Numbered from the stretch's first letter, positions 27,536-35,625 are shown. The stretch is DNA of 64,000 bases from Caballeronia sp. SBC1 (GCF_011493005.1 NZ_CP049156.1:3844001-3908000), one strand, 5' to 3'. Notes: generated by a model from the sequence alone, not told the origin. Made by a program: numbers and translations.

Positions 27536-28426
27536 TCAGGTCATTTCTTTCTGCTCCACCTTCCCAAGCGCTCTTATTCCGTGCAAGAAGCCGCCGAGAC
27601 AATCTGCTCCAGATGACGAGCCGAATTTCATAACGTTGATTGCCGAAAGTTTCAGCTCCGCCACCGGGACTCCGTGAATCAGGACCGTTGTCAAATGATC
27701 GATCGACTGTGAATAGTGCCCCTGCAACGCGAGCTCCAGATAATGCCTGCTGATACTGGTCGTCCGGTGAAGCTGATTTTTTATGGCCGGGCGCAATAAT
27801 TTCAAATGCGCGGATATAACGCCGAGATGTTGCCACGGCCATAACGACGCCAGATAACCCAGCAGGTAGTCGTCGCCATCCGGCGTCAGCCCCGCTCCGT
27901 ACCCAATCAGTTCGGAGACGCCGCTCTCCAGTTCCGCTTTTTCGTCGCCGAGGTTCAGCCGAGGGTTGCGCCCTCCCGGCGGCCAGCCCGGCACCAGTTG
28001 CAAGCTGCTGCGGACCTCGCGTTCCAGGCAGTACTCCAGCAACTGGCTCGCCAATGCCGGGTAAGCCGCCAGCATCGCGTTCAGCGAATGGCCGCCCCGC
28101 ACCCGATCCGTTCCAGGCCGCCAGCACGGTGCCTGGCTCAGGTTCGCGCGCCAGAGCGTGCCGCGCAACTCGTTGTTCTCGAGCGTGATGGGCTGCCGGG
28201 AGTGCGCTTGATGCCGCCAATCCCAGCCGGGCGGCGTCGAGATCCTTATAGCCGTGGGCAGGTTCTGATAGCGCGGACTCAGCAAGGTCAGCAACTCGCC
28301 ACTCGCCGACGACATGTTCATGGCGTGCTGAAAGCAGCTATGGACCCAGAACCGCTGCGTCTCGCGCGGCCCGTGCTCGGCCATATAGCCGACCGAACAC
28401 ACCGGGAACGTGAGGAGGCGTGCCAT
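27536..28426 (-). CDS. DUF2877 protein (YlbF/AllH type)
   Basis: A 296-residue DUF2877 protein, the third partner of the FdrA/DUF1116 set (E. coli YlbF/AllH, YahE). The family hallmark GYGAGLTPDGDDYLLG is at residues 175-190. ADCLGGFLHGIRAL is near the C-terminus. The start at 28426 lies 17 bases after the amidohydrolase stop, without a strong ribosome site; a TTG at 28465 overlapping that gene is an alternative. GC content and codon use appear similar to the rest of the operon. Confidence 0.8.
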   Translation of the reverse strand: MARLLTFPVCSVGYMAEHGPRETQRFWVHSCFQHAMNMSSASGELLTLLSPRYQNLPTAIRISTPPGWDWRHQAHSRQPITLENNELRGTLWRANLSQAPCWRPGTDRVRGGHSLNAMLAAYPALASQLLEYCLEREVRSSLQLVPGWPPGGRNPRLNLGDEKAELESGVSELIGYGAGLTPDGDDYLLGYLASLWPWQHLGVISAHLKLLRPAIKNQLHRTTSISRHYLELALQGHYSQSIDHLTTVLIHGVPVAELKLSAINVMKFGSSSGADCLGGFLHGIRALGKVEQKEMT

Positions 28427-28442
28427 GGCGGCCCGGCCGGCT

Positions 28443-29111
28443 TCAGCCGCGCAAGCCGTCGACAATCGCCGCGGCGTCGGTGACCCACCCGAAAATTGCG
28501 CCTTGCGCCTTGATCATCTCCAGCGCGGATTTCTGGAATTCCGGGAAATACGACCCGACGCAATCCGCCGGGATAATGCACTCGTAGCCGCGATCATTGG
28601 CTTCGCGAACCGTCGTTGTCACGCAGACCTCGGTCGTCACCCCGCACACGATAAGCGTCTTGATACCGTGGTTTTGCAGAATCAGCTGCAGGTCGGTTTC
28701 GTAGAACGCGCCCTTGCCGGGTTTGTCGATGATGGGTTCGCCCAGCGCCGGATACAGCTCCGGAATGATGTCGTGCCCTGCCTCGCCGCGGACCAGGATG
28801 CGGCCCATGGGGCCGTCGGTGCCAATGAATGTCTTACCGCCGCGCGTCAGTTTCGCAGGCGGGCAATCGGCCAGGTCGGCGCGGTGGCCTTCACGCGTAT
28901 GGATGACCAGCAGCTTCGAATCACGGGCCGCCTTCAGGACTTTCCCGCACGGGACAATCGCGCTGCGCACCAGGGAGACGTCATTTCCCAATGCTTCGCC
29001 AAAGCCTCCCGGTTCAACAAAATCACGCTGCATGTCGATCATGGCCAATGCAGTTGTTTGTGAATCGAACGAGAGCGGGAATGGTTGTGCGCGAAATAGT
29101 TTTTGAGGCAT
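28443..29111 (-). CDS. Isochorismatase-family amidohydrolase, biuret hydrolase-like
   Basis: A 222-residue cysteine hydrolase. The catalytic triad fits Asp26 (MIDMQRDF), Lys130 (IIDKPGKGAF) and Cys163 (GVTTEVCVTT); the Lys-to-Cys distance of 33 residues equals that of the biuret hydrolase BiuH as I recall it. Further likeness includes HTREGHRADLAD, GRILVRGEAGHDIIPELYP and REANDRGYEC. Biuret hydrolase makes allophanate and ammonia; relatives act on ureidoacrylate, N-carbamoylsarcosine and other ureides, so the exact substrate is open. It is the first gene of the operon and probably makes the compound that the FdrA/DUF1116/DUF2877 enzyme splits. The promoter must lie in the AT-rich region upstream. 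Confidence 0.87.
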   Translation of the reverse strand: MPQKLFRAQPFPLSFDSQTTALAMIDMQRDFVEPGGFGEALGNDVSLVRSAIVPCGKVLKAARDSKLLVIHTREGHRADLADCPPAKLTRGGKTFIGTDGPMGRILVRGEAGHDIIPELYPALGEPIIDKPGKGAFYETDLQLILQNHGIKTLIVCGVTTEVCVTTTVREANDRGYECIIPADCVGSYFPEFQKSALEMIKAQGAIFGWVTDAAAIVDGLRG

Positions 29112-29484
29112 TTTGATATTCCTTGATTAATGTCAGGCCCTGAAATGCTTGCTCTGCTATTGCAAATTATCTGAATTGTCCTGCGATTTATTATAGGTAG
29201 GTTCGCCTTGACGGACGATAGAAATTTCATTGACTTGACCATTGTTCATTGATTTTCAAACTTGATTAAAGTCGTTTCTAAAACTTAATAAAATAACTGT
29301 CACGAATTACTCGATACTGTGTTTCGCAATAATAAAACGCCGGGCGAAATAATCACCGCAACCCTGCGACGGAATAACGCGCCGGGCAATGAAACGATTC
29401 ATGAAGTCTATTCACCGTCGTGTCCGCAGAGCATCAATGTAATCGTCTGATGTTTGAACCAGCACGCATTTCCCTGATGCAGCC
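29112..29484. other. AT-rich intergenic region upstream of the amidohydrolase operon
   Basis: About 370 bases without a gene. The part 29130-29400 is far richer in A and T than anything around it (runs such as TTAATAAAATAACT), which suggests imported DNA or a regulator-bound promoter zone. It must hold the promoter of the seven-gene minus-strand operon, but I cannot choose one set of boxes. No regulator gene for the operon is found in the window. Confidence 0.5.
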
Positions 29485-29590
29485 CGTGCGCCGCTTCCGT
29501 CATCGATCTCCCGAATTACCCCGCTTTCCCGGCTCTTATCAGCCGATGGCCCGCCAGCCACCCTTGCAATAATTCATTCACTGGAAAACG
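29485..29590 (+). promoter_or_regulatory. flhF promoter region, paralogous to the flhB promoter
   Basis: CCCGAATTACCCC (29509-29521), ATCAGCCGATGG, AATAAT (29569-29574) and CACTGGA (29579-29585) repeat the block order found before flhB at 18221-18300. The element gives flhF its own start although flhA is 8 kb upstream. Confidence 0.65.
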
Positions 29591-29664
29591 GTACGTCGCT
29601 CAAAACGTGGCGCAACCGGTCAACCGCAACAGATCAGCGTGAGCGCGAGCTCATCGGGGGGTAA

Positions 29665-31404
29665 ATGAACATCCGCAAATTTATCGGTGCCACGAGTCGC
29701 GAAGCGTTTCGGCTTGTCCGTGAGGCACTGGGCCCCGATGCGGTCGTGTTGTCGAACCGGATAACCGAAGACGGCAGCGTCGAGATCGTCGCAGTTGCGG
29801 ACGGCGATCTCGCGAAGATCTCCCCGAAAGCCGCCGCTCAGCACCGCGAAATGAAGCTGAGGGAGTCGGCCGGAAGCCAGTCACATTCGCAGTCACATTC
29901 GCAGTCACTTCAGCAAGCTCATTCGCAGCCGAATTCGCAGCCACAGGCGCATTCTGGTTCGAACCCGTACGCCAGCGGCGATGTCTTTTCGTCGGTGTTC
30001 GGCGCCAATCCCGAGCCGCTGGATGACATGGAACCCACGGCGCTGCCGGATGACCCATCGCGCACGATGGCCGAATCGAATCCCTGGCTGATCGAGCATG
30101 CGCGCCGGGTGGCGCAGTCAGCCGCTGAAAGTGCGCCGCAACGCACGCTGAGCGCATCGGCAGCCATCGCGAAGGGATTGGGCAGTCCGGTGACGGTCAC
30201 GCCGCAGGAATCCGCGCAAGCTCCCGGATGGACACGCGAAGCGGCCCACCTCGCCGCTCGCCGCGCGGAACAAAAAACCGCGCAAATGCTCGCTCAAACC
30301 CAGCCGCAAGCCCACACGTCGGCGGCACAAACCGCCAGTTCGACGCAGGAAGGCGCATTCGCGGGCCTGCCGGCATCGGCGGCCGCCGCGGTGACCGAAG
30401 CCATCCGCACACGCATGGAACAAGTCGTCAACGACACCGTCATGCATGAGCTTTCGTCAATGCGCGGCATGATGGAAGAGCACTTCGCCGGCTTGCTGTG
30501 GGGCGATCGCCAACGCCGCAGCCCGAATCACGCCGCGCTGACCAAGCGCCTGTTCGCCGCCGGTTTCTCCGCGCAGCTGGTCCGTTTGATGATCGACAAC
30601 ATGCCCGAGATCGAACAAGCCGAAGCGTCGATGCAATGGGTTCAGCAAGTGCTCGAAAACAACCTGCCCGTCATGGACAGCGAAGAATCGATGATGAACC
30701 GTGGCGGCGTCTTCGCGCTGATGGGCCCGACGGGCGTGGGCAAGACCACCACCACCGCGAAGCTCGCCGCGCGCTGCGTGATGCGCTTCGGCGCCAGCAA
30801 GGTCGCGCTGCTTACCACCGACAGCTACCGGATCGGCGCACACGAACAACTGCGTATTTTCGGCAAGATCCTCGGGGTGTCGGTGCATGCGGTGAAAGAC
30901 GCGGGCGACCTGCAACTCGCGCTCTCTGAACTGCGCAACAAGCACATCGTGCTGATCGACACGATCGGCATGAGCCAGCGTGACCGTACTGTCGCCGATC
31001 ACATCGCCATGTTGTGCGGCGCCGGCCATCCGGTGCAGCGCCTGCTGCTGCTGAACGCAACCAGCCACGGCGATACGTTGAACGAAGTCGTGCAGGCCTA
31101 CCAGAGCACGCCGGACCAGCCGCCACTCGCGGGCTGCATCCTGACCAAGCTCGACGAAGCCACGAACCTGGGTGGCGTACTCGACACCGTGATCCGCTAC
31201 AAGCTGCCCGTGCACTACGTATCGACGGGTCAGAAGGTGCCGGAAAACCTGTACGTCGCGACCAAGCGCTTCCTGATTAAAAGCGCGTTCTGCATTCCGC
31301 GCGACGGCTCGCCGTTCGTGCCGCAAGACGACGACGTGCCGCCGCTCCTGTCCGCGCTCTCAGCGCGCGCTTCCACCGAACTGCATGAGGTGCACTTTGG
31401 ATAA
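29665..31404 (+). CDS. flhF: Flagellar GTPase FlhF
   Basis: FlhF, 579 residues, an SRP-type GTPase that helps set the place and number of flagella. The N-terminus MNIRKFIGATSREAFRLVRE is the basic B domain. Residues about 70-300 form a low-complexity linker with Ser-His-Gln repeats and Ala-rich stretches. The GTPase core has the P-loop GPTGVGKTTT (354-363), LLTTDSYRIGAHEQL, the DTIGM switch and the specificity motif TKLDEA. Strong G-rich ribosome site before the ATG. It overlaps the start of flhG. Confidence 0.95.
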   Translation: MNIRKFIGATSREAFRLVREALGPDAVVLSNRITEDGSVEIVAVADGDLAKISPKAAAQHREMKLRESAGSQSHSQSHSQSLQQAHSQPNSQPQAHSGSNPYASGDVFSSVFGANPEPLDDMEPTALPDDPSRTMAESNPWLIEHARRVAQSAAESAPQRTLSASAAIAKGLGSPVTVTPQESAQAPGWTREAAHLAARRAEQKTAQMLAQTQPQAHTSAAQTASSTQEGAFAGLPASAAAAVTEAIRTRMEQVVNDTVMHELSSMRGMMEEHFAGLLWGDRQRRSPNHAALTKRLFAAGFSAQLVRLMIDNMPEIEQAEASMQWVQQVLENNLPVMDSEESMMNRGGVFALMGPTGVGKTTTTAKLAARCVMRFGASKVALLTTDSYRIGAHEQLRIFGKILGVSVHAVKDAGDLQLALSELRNKHIVLIDTIGMSQRDRTVADHIAMLCGAGHPVQRLLLLNATSHGDTLNEVVQAYQSTPDQPPLAGCILTKLDEATNLGGVLDTVIRYKLPVHYVSTGQKVPENLYVATKRFLIKSAFCIPRDGSPFVPQDDDVPPLLSALSARASTELHEVHFG

Positions 31405-32329
31405 GTTCGTGTCCGATCAGGCTGAAGGCTTGCGCCGTCTGCTGACACGCAACGGCTCCCGGGTCGTGGCGGTGTGCGGCGCCCCGGCAGGCGGATTAGG
31501 CGGAACCGGCAATACCTCGACGGTCGTCAATCTGGCCTCCGCCCTCGCCGCGCAAGGCAAGGATGTGCTGGTGATCGACGAGCGCCAGAACGCGCTGTCG
31601 GTGAGCCGGCTCGCGAAGGTGCCAGACAACGCCGCACTCGGCGCGGTCCTGTCCGGCAAGCGTTTCTTGCAGGACGCCGTCACACGCACGCCGTTCGGCT
31701 TTTCTGTGATTGCCGCGCCTCGCGACGAACGCATCAGCCAGGACGCCGCGCATTGCCGGGTGCTGCTCGACGGACCCGCCGATATCGTCCTGATCGATAC
31801 CCAGCTCGATCGCAGCGGTGCGCTGTCAAACCTGGCCGTGCAAGCGCACGACTTCGTGATTGTGACCCGCGTTGCGCCGGCCGCGATCACCGAGGCGTAC
31901 GCCTGCATCAAGCGCCTGCATTACGCGCATGCCATCGGGCGGTTCCGGGTGGTTGTGAATCACGTGAAGAACGGCGCCGATGCACAACTCGCCTTCGATA
32001 ACCTCGCCGGGGTCGCCAGCCGCTATCTCGCGGTGCAGCTCATGCCGGCGGGTTGCGTGGCTGAAGATCCGCGCGTGGCGCGGGCGCACGAGCTGTCGCG
32101 TTGCGCAGTGGAAGCTTTTCCGGGGACGGCTGCTGCCCGGGATTATCGGCAGATTGCCGCTGAATTGCAGTACTGGCCGATGCCGCAAGCGTCGCAGTTT
32201 GAATGGCCCGTGCAGACCTTGCGAGCGGAAACGCAGCATGGGATGGAGCGCTCGATCAACTCCGGCGCGGTACGCCGCACCGAAACGCCATTGATGCAGC
32301 TTGCGATGAGCAGCTCCGCGTCCGTGTGA
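31397..32329 (+). CDS. flhG: FlhG/FleN-type ParA-like protein with altered P-loop
   Basis: FlhG-like MinD/ParA protein, about 310 residues, normally an ATPase that limits flagellar number with FlhF. The TTG at 31397, 4 bases after GAGGTG, gives the usual N-terminus DKFVSDQAEGLRRLL; the ATG at 31385 is the alternative. The P-loop position reads GGLGGTGNTS (about residues 32-41) where KGGVGKT would be expected, so both signature lysines are missing. The following VLVIDERQN and IVLIDTQLDRSGALSN keep the fold motifs. ATP binding may be weak or lost. The gene is translationally coupled to flhF and followed by fliA. Confidence 0.9.
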   Translation: MDKFVSDQAEGLRRLLTRNGSRVVAVCGAPAGGLGGTGNTSTVVNLASALAAQGKDVLVIDERQNALSVSRLAKVPDNAALGAVLSGKRFLQDAVTRTPFGFSVIAAPRDERISQDAAHCRVLLDGPADIVLIDTQLDRSGALSNLAVQAHDFVIVTRVAPAAITEAYACIKRLHYAHAIGRFRVVVNHVKNGADAQLAFDNLAGVASRYLAVQLMPAGCVAEDPRVARAHELSRCAVEAFPGTAAARDYRQIAAELQYWPMPQASQFEWPVQTLRAETQHGMERSINSGAVRRTETPLMQLAMSSSASV

Positions 32330-32350
32330 TGCCGCAAGAGAAGGAACAAG

Positions 32351-33091
32351 GTGAATGCGATGTATAACGCCCAAGGAAAACTGTCACAGGACGAGGTCCT
32401 GACCCGCTACGCACCGCTGGTGCGCCGGCTCGGACTGCAGCTCGTGGCAAAAATGCCGGCCAGCGTCGATCTGGACGACCTGATTCAGGCCGGCATGATC
32501 GGCTTGCTGGATGCGGCCAGCCGCTATAAGGAAGATCAGGGCGCTCAGTTCGAGACCTACGCCAGCCAGCGGATTCGCGGCGCGATGCTCGACGAGTTGC
32601 GCGCCAATGACTGGCTGCCGCGCAGCATGCGCAAGACCTCGCGCGAAGTGGAATCCGCGGTGCATAAGGTCGAGCAGCATCTCGGCCGGTCCGCGAGCGA
32701 ACAGGAAGTGGCCGAGCATCTGAGCATGCCGCTCGTTGAATACCAGGCCATGCTGCAGGATCTGCATGGCAGCCAGTTGATCTATTACGAAGACTTCGAC
32801 CGTTCTTCGGATGACGAGCCGTTTCTCGACCGTTATTGCGTCGATAAAGCCGACCCGCTTTCCGCATTGCTCGACGGCAGCTTGCGCTCGGCGCTGGTTG
32901 AAGCCATTGATAAATTGCCTGAGCGCGAAAAGCTGCTGATGAGCCTGTATTACGAGAAGGGGCTGAATCTGCGCGAGATTGGCGCGGTAATGGAAGTCAG
33001 CGAATCACGTGTATGCCAGTTGCATAGCCAGGCCGTCGCGCGGCTGCGGGCGAAGTTGCGGGAACAGGCGTGGTCGGGCGTGGAGGCTTGA
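32351..33091 (+). CDS. fliA: RNA polymerase sigma-28 factor FliA
   Basis: FliA, 246 residues, the flagellar sigma factor. The start is a GTG with AAGGA 6 bases upstream. Region 2 includes DDLIQAGMIGLLDAASRYKE and TYASQRIRGAMLDELR; region 3 has RKTSREVESAVHKVEQHLGR; region 4 has the helix-turn-helix LREIGAVMEVSESRVCQLHS. Its targets include the promoters at 6108, 7231 and 17120, and it is held by FlgM. Confidence 0.97.
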   Translation: MNAMYNAQGKLSQDEVLTRYAPLVRRLGLQLVAKMPASVDLDDLIQAGMIGLLDAASRYKEDQGAQFETYASQRIRGAMLDELRANDWLPRSMRKTSREVESAVHKVEQHLGRSASEQEVAEHLSMPLVEYQAMLQDLHGSQLIYYEDFDRSSDDEPFLDRYCVDKADPLSALLDGSLRSALVEAIDKLPEREKLLMSLYYEKGLNLREIGAVMEVSESRVCQLHSQAVARLRAKLREQAWSGVEA

Positions 33092-33122
33092 CGGCCGTTT
33101 GCTGAAAGTGGATCAGGGCCGA

Positions 33123-34214
33123 TCAGGTTTCGAAATCCGCGCTTTCGGCGAACACCGTCTGGCCTCTGCCGAGCGCCTTGGCGCGATACATCGCGCGATC
33201 GGCTGCGCGCATCAGCACGGCAATATCCCTGTAGCCGGGGCTCAGGTCCGGCGAAATCAGGCAGGCACCAATACTCGCCGATACATTCACCGCCTGGTCC
33301 TGCACCGACGTCATTTCAGCCAGCACCGAGTGCACGCCATTTGCCACCGTCTGCACGGCGTGGTTGCCGGTCACGTGCCGCGCCAGCACGACGAATTCGT
33401 CCCCGCCGAGCCGCGCGACCGTGTCGGTGGTTCTTACTCTTCTTGCCAGCAGCGCCGCGAAAGTTTGCAGCACTATGTCGCCGACTTCGTGGCCGTAGGT
33501 ATCGTTGACTTCCTTGAAGCCGTCGAGATCGATCAGCAGCAGCGCGGTCGCGCCTTCCTGTCCCGTCGATATCGCCATCACCGCCCGGCCGATAGTCTGT
33601 TCCAGCATGTAGCGGTTGCTCAATCCCGTGAGCGGGTCGGTGCCGGCTTTGAGCGCAAGGTCGCGGTTCGCGCTGCCGAGCCGGCCGATCATCACGGCGA
33701 GATATATTGATGCCCCGAGCACACTCAAGCCAATCCCGAGCGCGGCGGACCGATTGATCATCCACCAGGGTTGCAAGACGGACAACGCGACGATTCCCGC
33801 CAGCGCCGTTCCACACGACAACGCCAGCGTACGCTTGCCGTAACGCCCACCCGCGCCGATCAGAAAGAGGAAGACGGCCCATAGCATGGGCAAGGTGAGC
33901 GCCCCACCCGCGCCGAGAATGATGGTGAGCAGAGCCTGATCGGCAACCGTTGTGAATGCGAGGCGCAGAGTCGACTGCCGCTGCATTCTGCTGACGATCA
34001 GCCGGGTCGCCACGCCATAGATCAGATAAAGTGCGAGCGCATGGAAGCTGGCAATGGCGGCGGACGTTGGCGCCGACCACGCCAGCGCGGCGTACGCGAC
34101 CGTCGCAAGGCCGCCCAGTATGACTCGGAGGGTCGCCTGCTCTTTTTCCGGATCGAGATGTGGCGACCACACGTAACCACGCTGCCGGTGGAAGGGGTCA
34201 TTCGACTGCCCCAT
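33123..34214 (-). CDS. Membrane diguanylate cyclase (GGDEF) with 5-TM sensor
   Basis: A 363-residue diguanylate cyclase that makes c-di-GMP. Five to six hydrophobic segments (about residues 28-180) form a membrane sensor. The pattern LPMLWAVFLFLIGAGGRYGK resembles the 5-TM input of RpfC-type sensors. The GGDEF domain follows at about 190-355, with DPLTGLSNR, LLLIDLDGFKEVND and the intact active motif GGDEF at 270-274. An inhibitory-site RTTD (261-264) sits at the right distance of five residues. The ATG at 34214 has AGGAG 8 bases upstream; the longer frame to 34304 does not. It is next to fliA and may feed the YcgR brake; that link is inferred. Confidence 0.92.
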   Translation of the reverse strand: MGQSNDPFHRQRGYVWSPHLDPEKEQATLRVILGGLATVAYAALAWSAPTSAAIASFHALALYLIYGVATRLIVSRMQRQSTLRLAFTTVADQALLTIILGAGGALTLPMLWAVFLFLIGAGGRYGKRTLALSCGTALAGIVALSVLQPWWMINRSAALGIGLSVLGASIYLAVMIGRLGSANRDLALKAGTDPLTGLSNRYMLEQTIGRAVMAISTGQEGATALLLIDLDGFKEVNDTYGHEVGDIVLQTFAALLARRVRTTDTVARLGGDEFVVLARHVTGNHAVQTVANGVHSVLAEMTSVQDQAVNVSASIGACLISPDLSPGYRDIAVLMRAADRAMYRAKALGRGQTVFAESADFET

Positions 34215-34272
34215 TCTGAGTCTCCTGAGGGAACCCGAAGGCGATGCACGAAGTGCAGATTGATGTCGCGTT

Positions 34273-34298
34273 TTCTGCAGTGACTGCATAGTGCAGAA
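34273..34298. promoter_or_regulatory. Palindrome TGCAGTGACTGCA in GGDEF upstream region
   Basis: TGCAGT-G-ACTGCA (34276-34288) is a perfect palindrome nested in a second pair TTCTGCA/TGCAGAA (34273-34279 and 34292-34298). It lies about 60 bases before the GGDEF start and could be an operator. The rest of the gap 34215-34539 shows nothing else I can support. Confidence 0.35.
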
Positions 34299-34539
34299 TC
34301 GCAATCGTACTGCGTCGTTGAAAAATGGCTGAAAATCGCACGATTCCGCTAGATTTCTGGCGGATTAATGCTGACTTGCTGCTATAGATTTCGAGCGGAA
34401 GAGCACGCATGCAGCGCGCCAGGGTGTTTTGGCGGCTTGCGTTTGCGTTTTTGCGCGGCTTGTTTTCGAATTGTGGTTTGGGCCGATAGTCGAATCGGTG
34501 CTTGAATCGTTATCTACTACTCTGGTTTTTCGACGCCCG

Positions 34540-35625
34540 ATGCAACCCTTCGAATCTGCTTCTTCCCCTAGCGACATGCACGCCGCCGATGACACCCACT
34601 CCGCGCCCGATACCGCGTTGCTCGGCGAATGGCTGCCGGTCTGTAATAGCGCCGATGTGGCGGCCGGGCAGTCGCGCGGGTTTCTGGTGGCGGGCGAATG
34701 GCTGGTGGTCTGGCGCAGCGCGTCGGAGGATGACGTTCCGGCAGCGCCGCCCGATATCTCCACCGATGTGCACGTCTGGCGCGATCGCTGTCCGCATCGC
34801 GGGGCGCAGTTGTCGTTGGGCACGGTGACGGGCGGCATGATTGCGTGCCCTTATCACGGCTGGCGCTATGACGTCGATGGCGAATGCATCCACATTCCCG
34901 CCAATCCGTCGTTACGCCCCGCGAAGCGCGCTTGCGCGCGGACGTATCGCGTGAAAGAGAAATACGGCGTGGTCTGGACGTGTCTCGGCGAGCCTTCGCA
35001 TCCGCTTGATTTCTTCCCGGAGTACGACACGCCCGGTGCGCGCCGGGTCAATCTTGCGGCGCAGACGGTGCGTTCATCGGCGCCGCGCGTGGTCGAGAAT
35101 TTCCTCGATATGGCGCACTTTCCGTTCGTGCATACCGGCATTCTCGGCGATACATCGCACGCAGAAGTGCAGGATTACGAAGTGATTGAAACGGAGGGCG
35201 GGCTTGAAACGCGGCGGTGTCGCTTCTGGCAACCCGCGGGGTTGCCGGGACAGGAAGGCGTGGATATTGAATATGTGTATCGCGTGAAACGGCCGTTGGT
35301 GGCGAGTTTGTCGAAGGTGGCGCAGCACGGGGAAGGCGCGTTGCATTTGCTGCTGGTGGCGTCGCCCGTGAGTGAAACGGAGACGCGGGCGTGGATGGTG
35401 TCGGTGTTCAAGGATGAATCCGCGCACTCGGATCAGGCGCTGTATGACTTCAACATGCAGATACTGATGCAGGACACGCCGATTGTGGAATCGCAATGGC
35501 CGAAGCGGCTGCCGCTTGATCCGCAGGCTGAGTTGCATCAGGTTTGTGATCGGTTGTCGGTGGGGTATCGGGGGTATTTGAGGGAGCGCGGGTGGGGGTA
35601 TGGGACGGAGTTGAGCGGGGGCTAG
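34540..35625 (+). CDS. Rieske [2Fe-2S] oxygenase alpha subunit
   Basis: A 361-residue Rieske non-haem iron oxygenase subunit. The Rieske centre is complete: CPHRG (Cys84, His86) and CPYHGW (Cys103, His106). The mononuclear iron site is in ENFLDMAHFPFVHTG, with His193 and His198 as likely ligands. No reductase or ferredoxin gene is adjacent, so the electron donor is encoded elsewhere and the substrate is unknown. The start is uncertain: ATG at 34540 or 34576, both with weak ribosome sites; an in-frame ATG at 34429 adds a non-conserved hydrophobic stretch. Length fits single-component-type members such as vanillate demethylase-like or choline monooxygenase-like proteins. Confidence 0.87.
   Translation: MQPFESASSPSDMHAADDTHSAPDTALLGEWLPVCNSADVAAGQSRGFLVAGEWLVVWRSASEDDVPAAPPDISTDVHVWRDRCPHRGAQLSLGTVTGGMIACPYHGWRYDVDGECIHIPANPSLRPAKRACARTYRVKEKYGVVWTCLGEPSHPLDFFPEYDTPGARRVNLAAQTVRSSAPRVVENFLDMAHFPFVHTGILGDTSHAEVQDYEVIETEGGLETRRCRFWQPAGLPGQEGVDIEYVYRVKRPLVASLSKVAQHGEGALHLLLVASPVSETETRAWMVSVFKDESAHSDQALYDFNMQILMQDTPIVESQWPKRLPLDPQAELHQVCDRLSVGYRGYLRERGWGYGTELSGG

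Noticed and set aside
29881..29940. Short tandem repeats in flhF considered as a CRISPR or a phase-variable tract
   Set aside because: Units are 12 bases, in frame, without spacers; change in number would not shift the frame.
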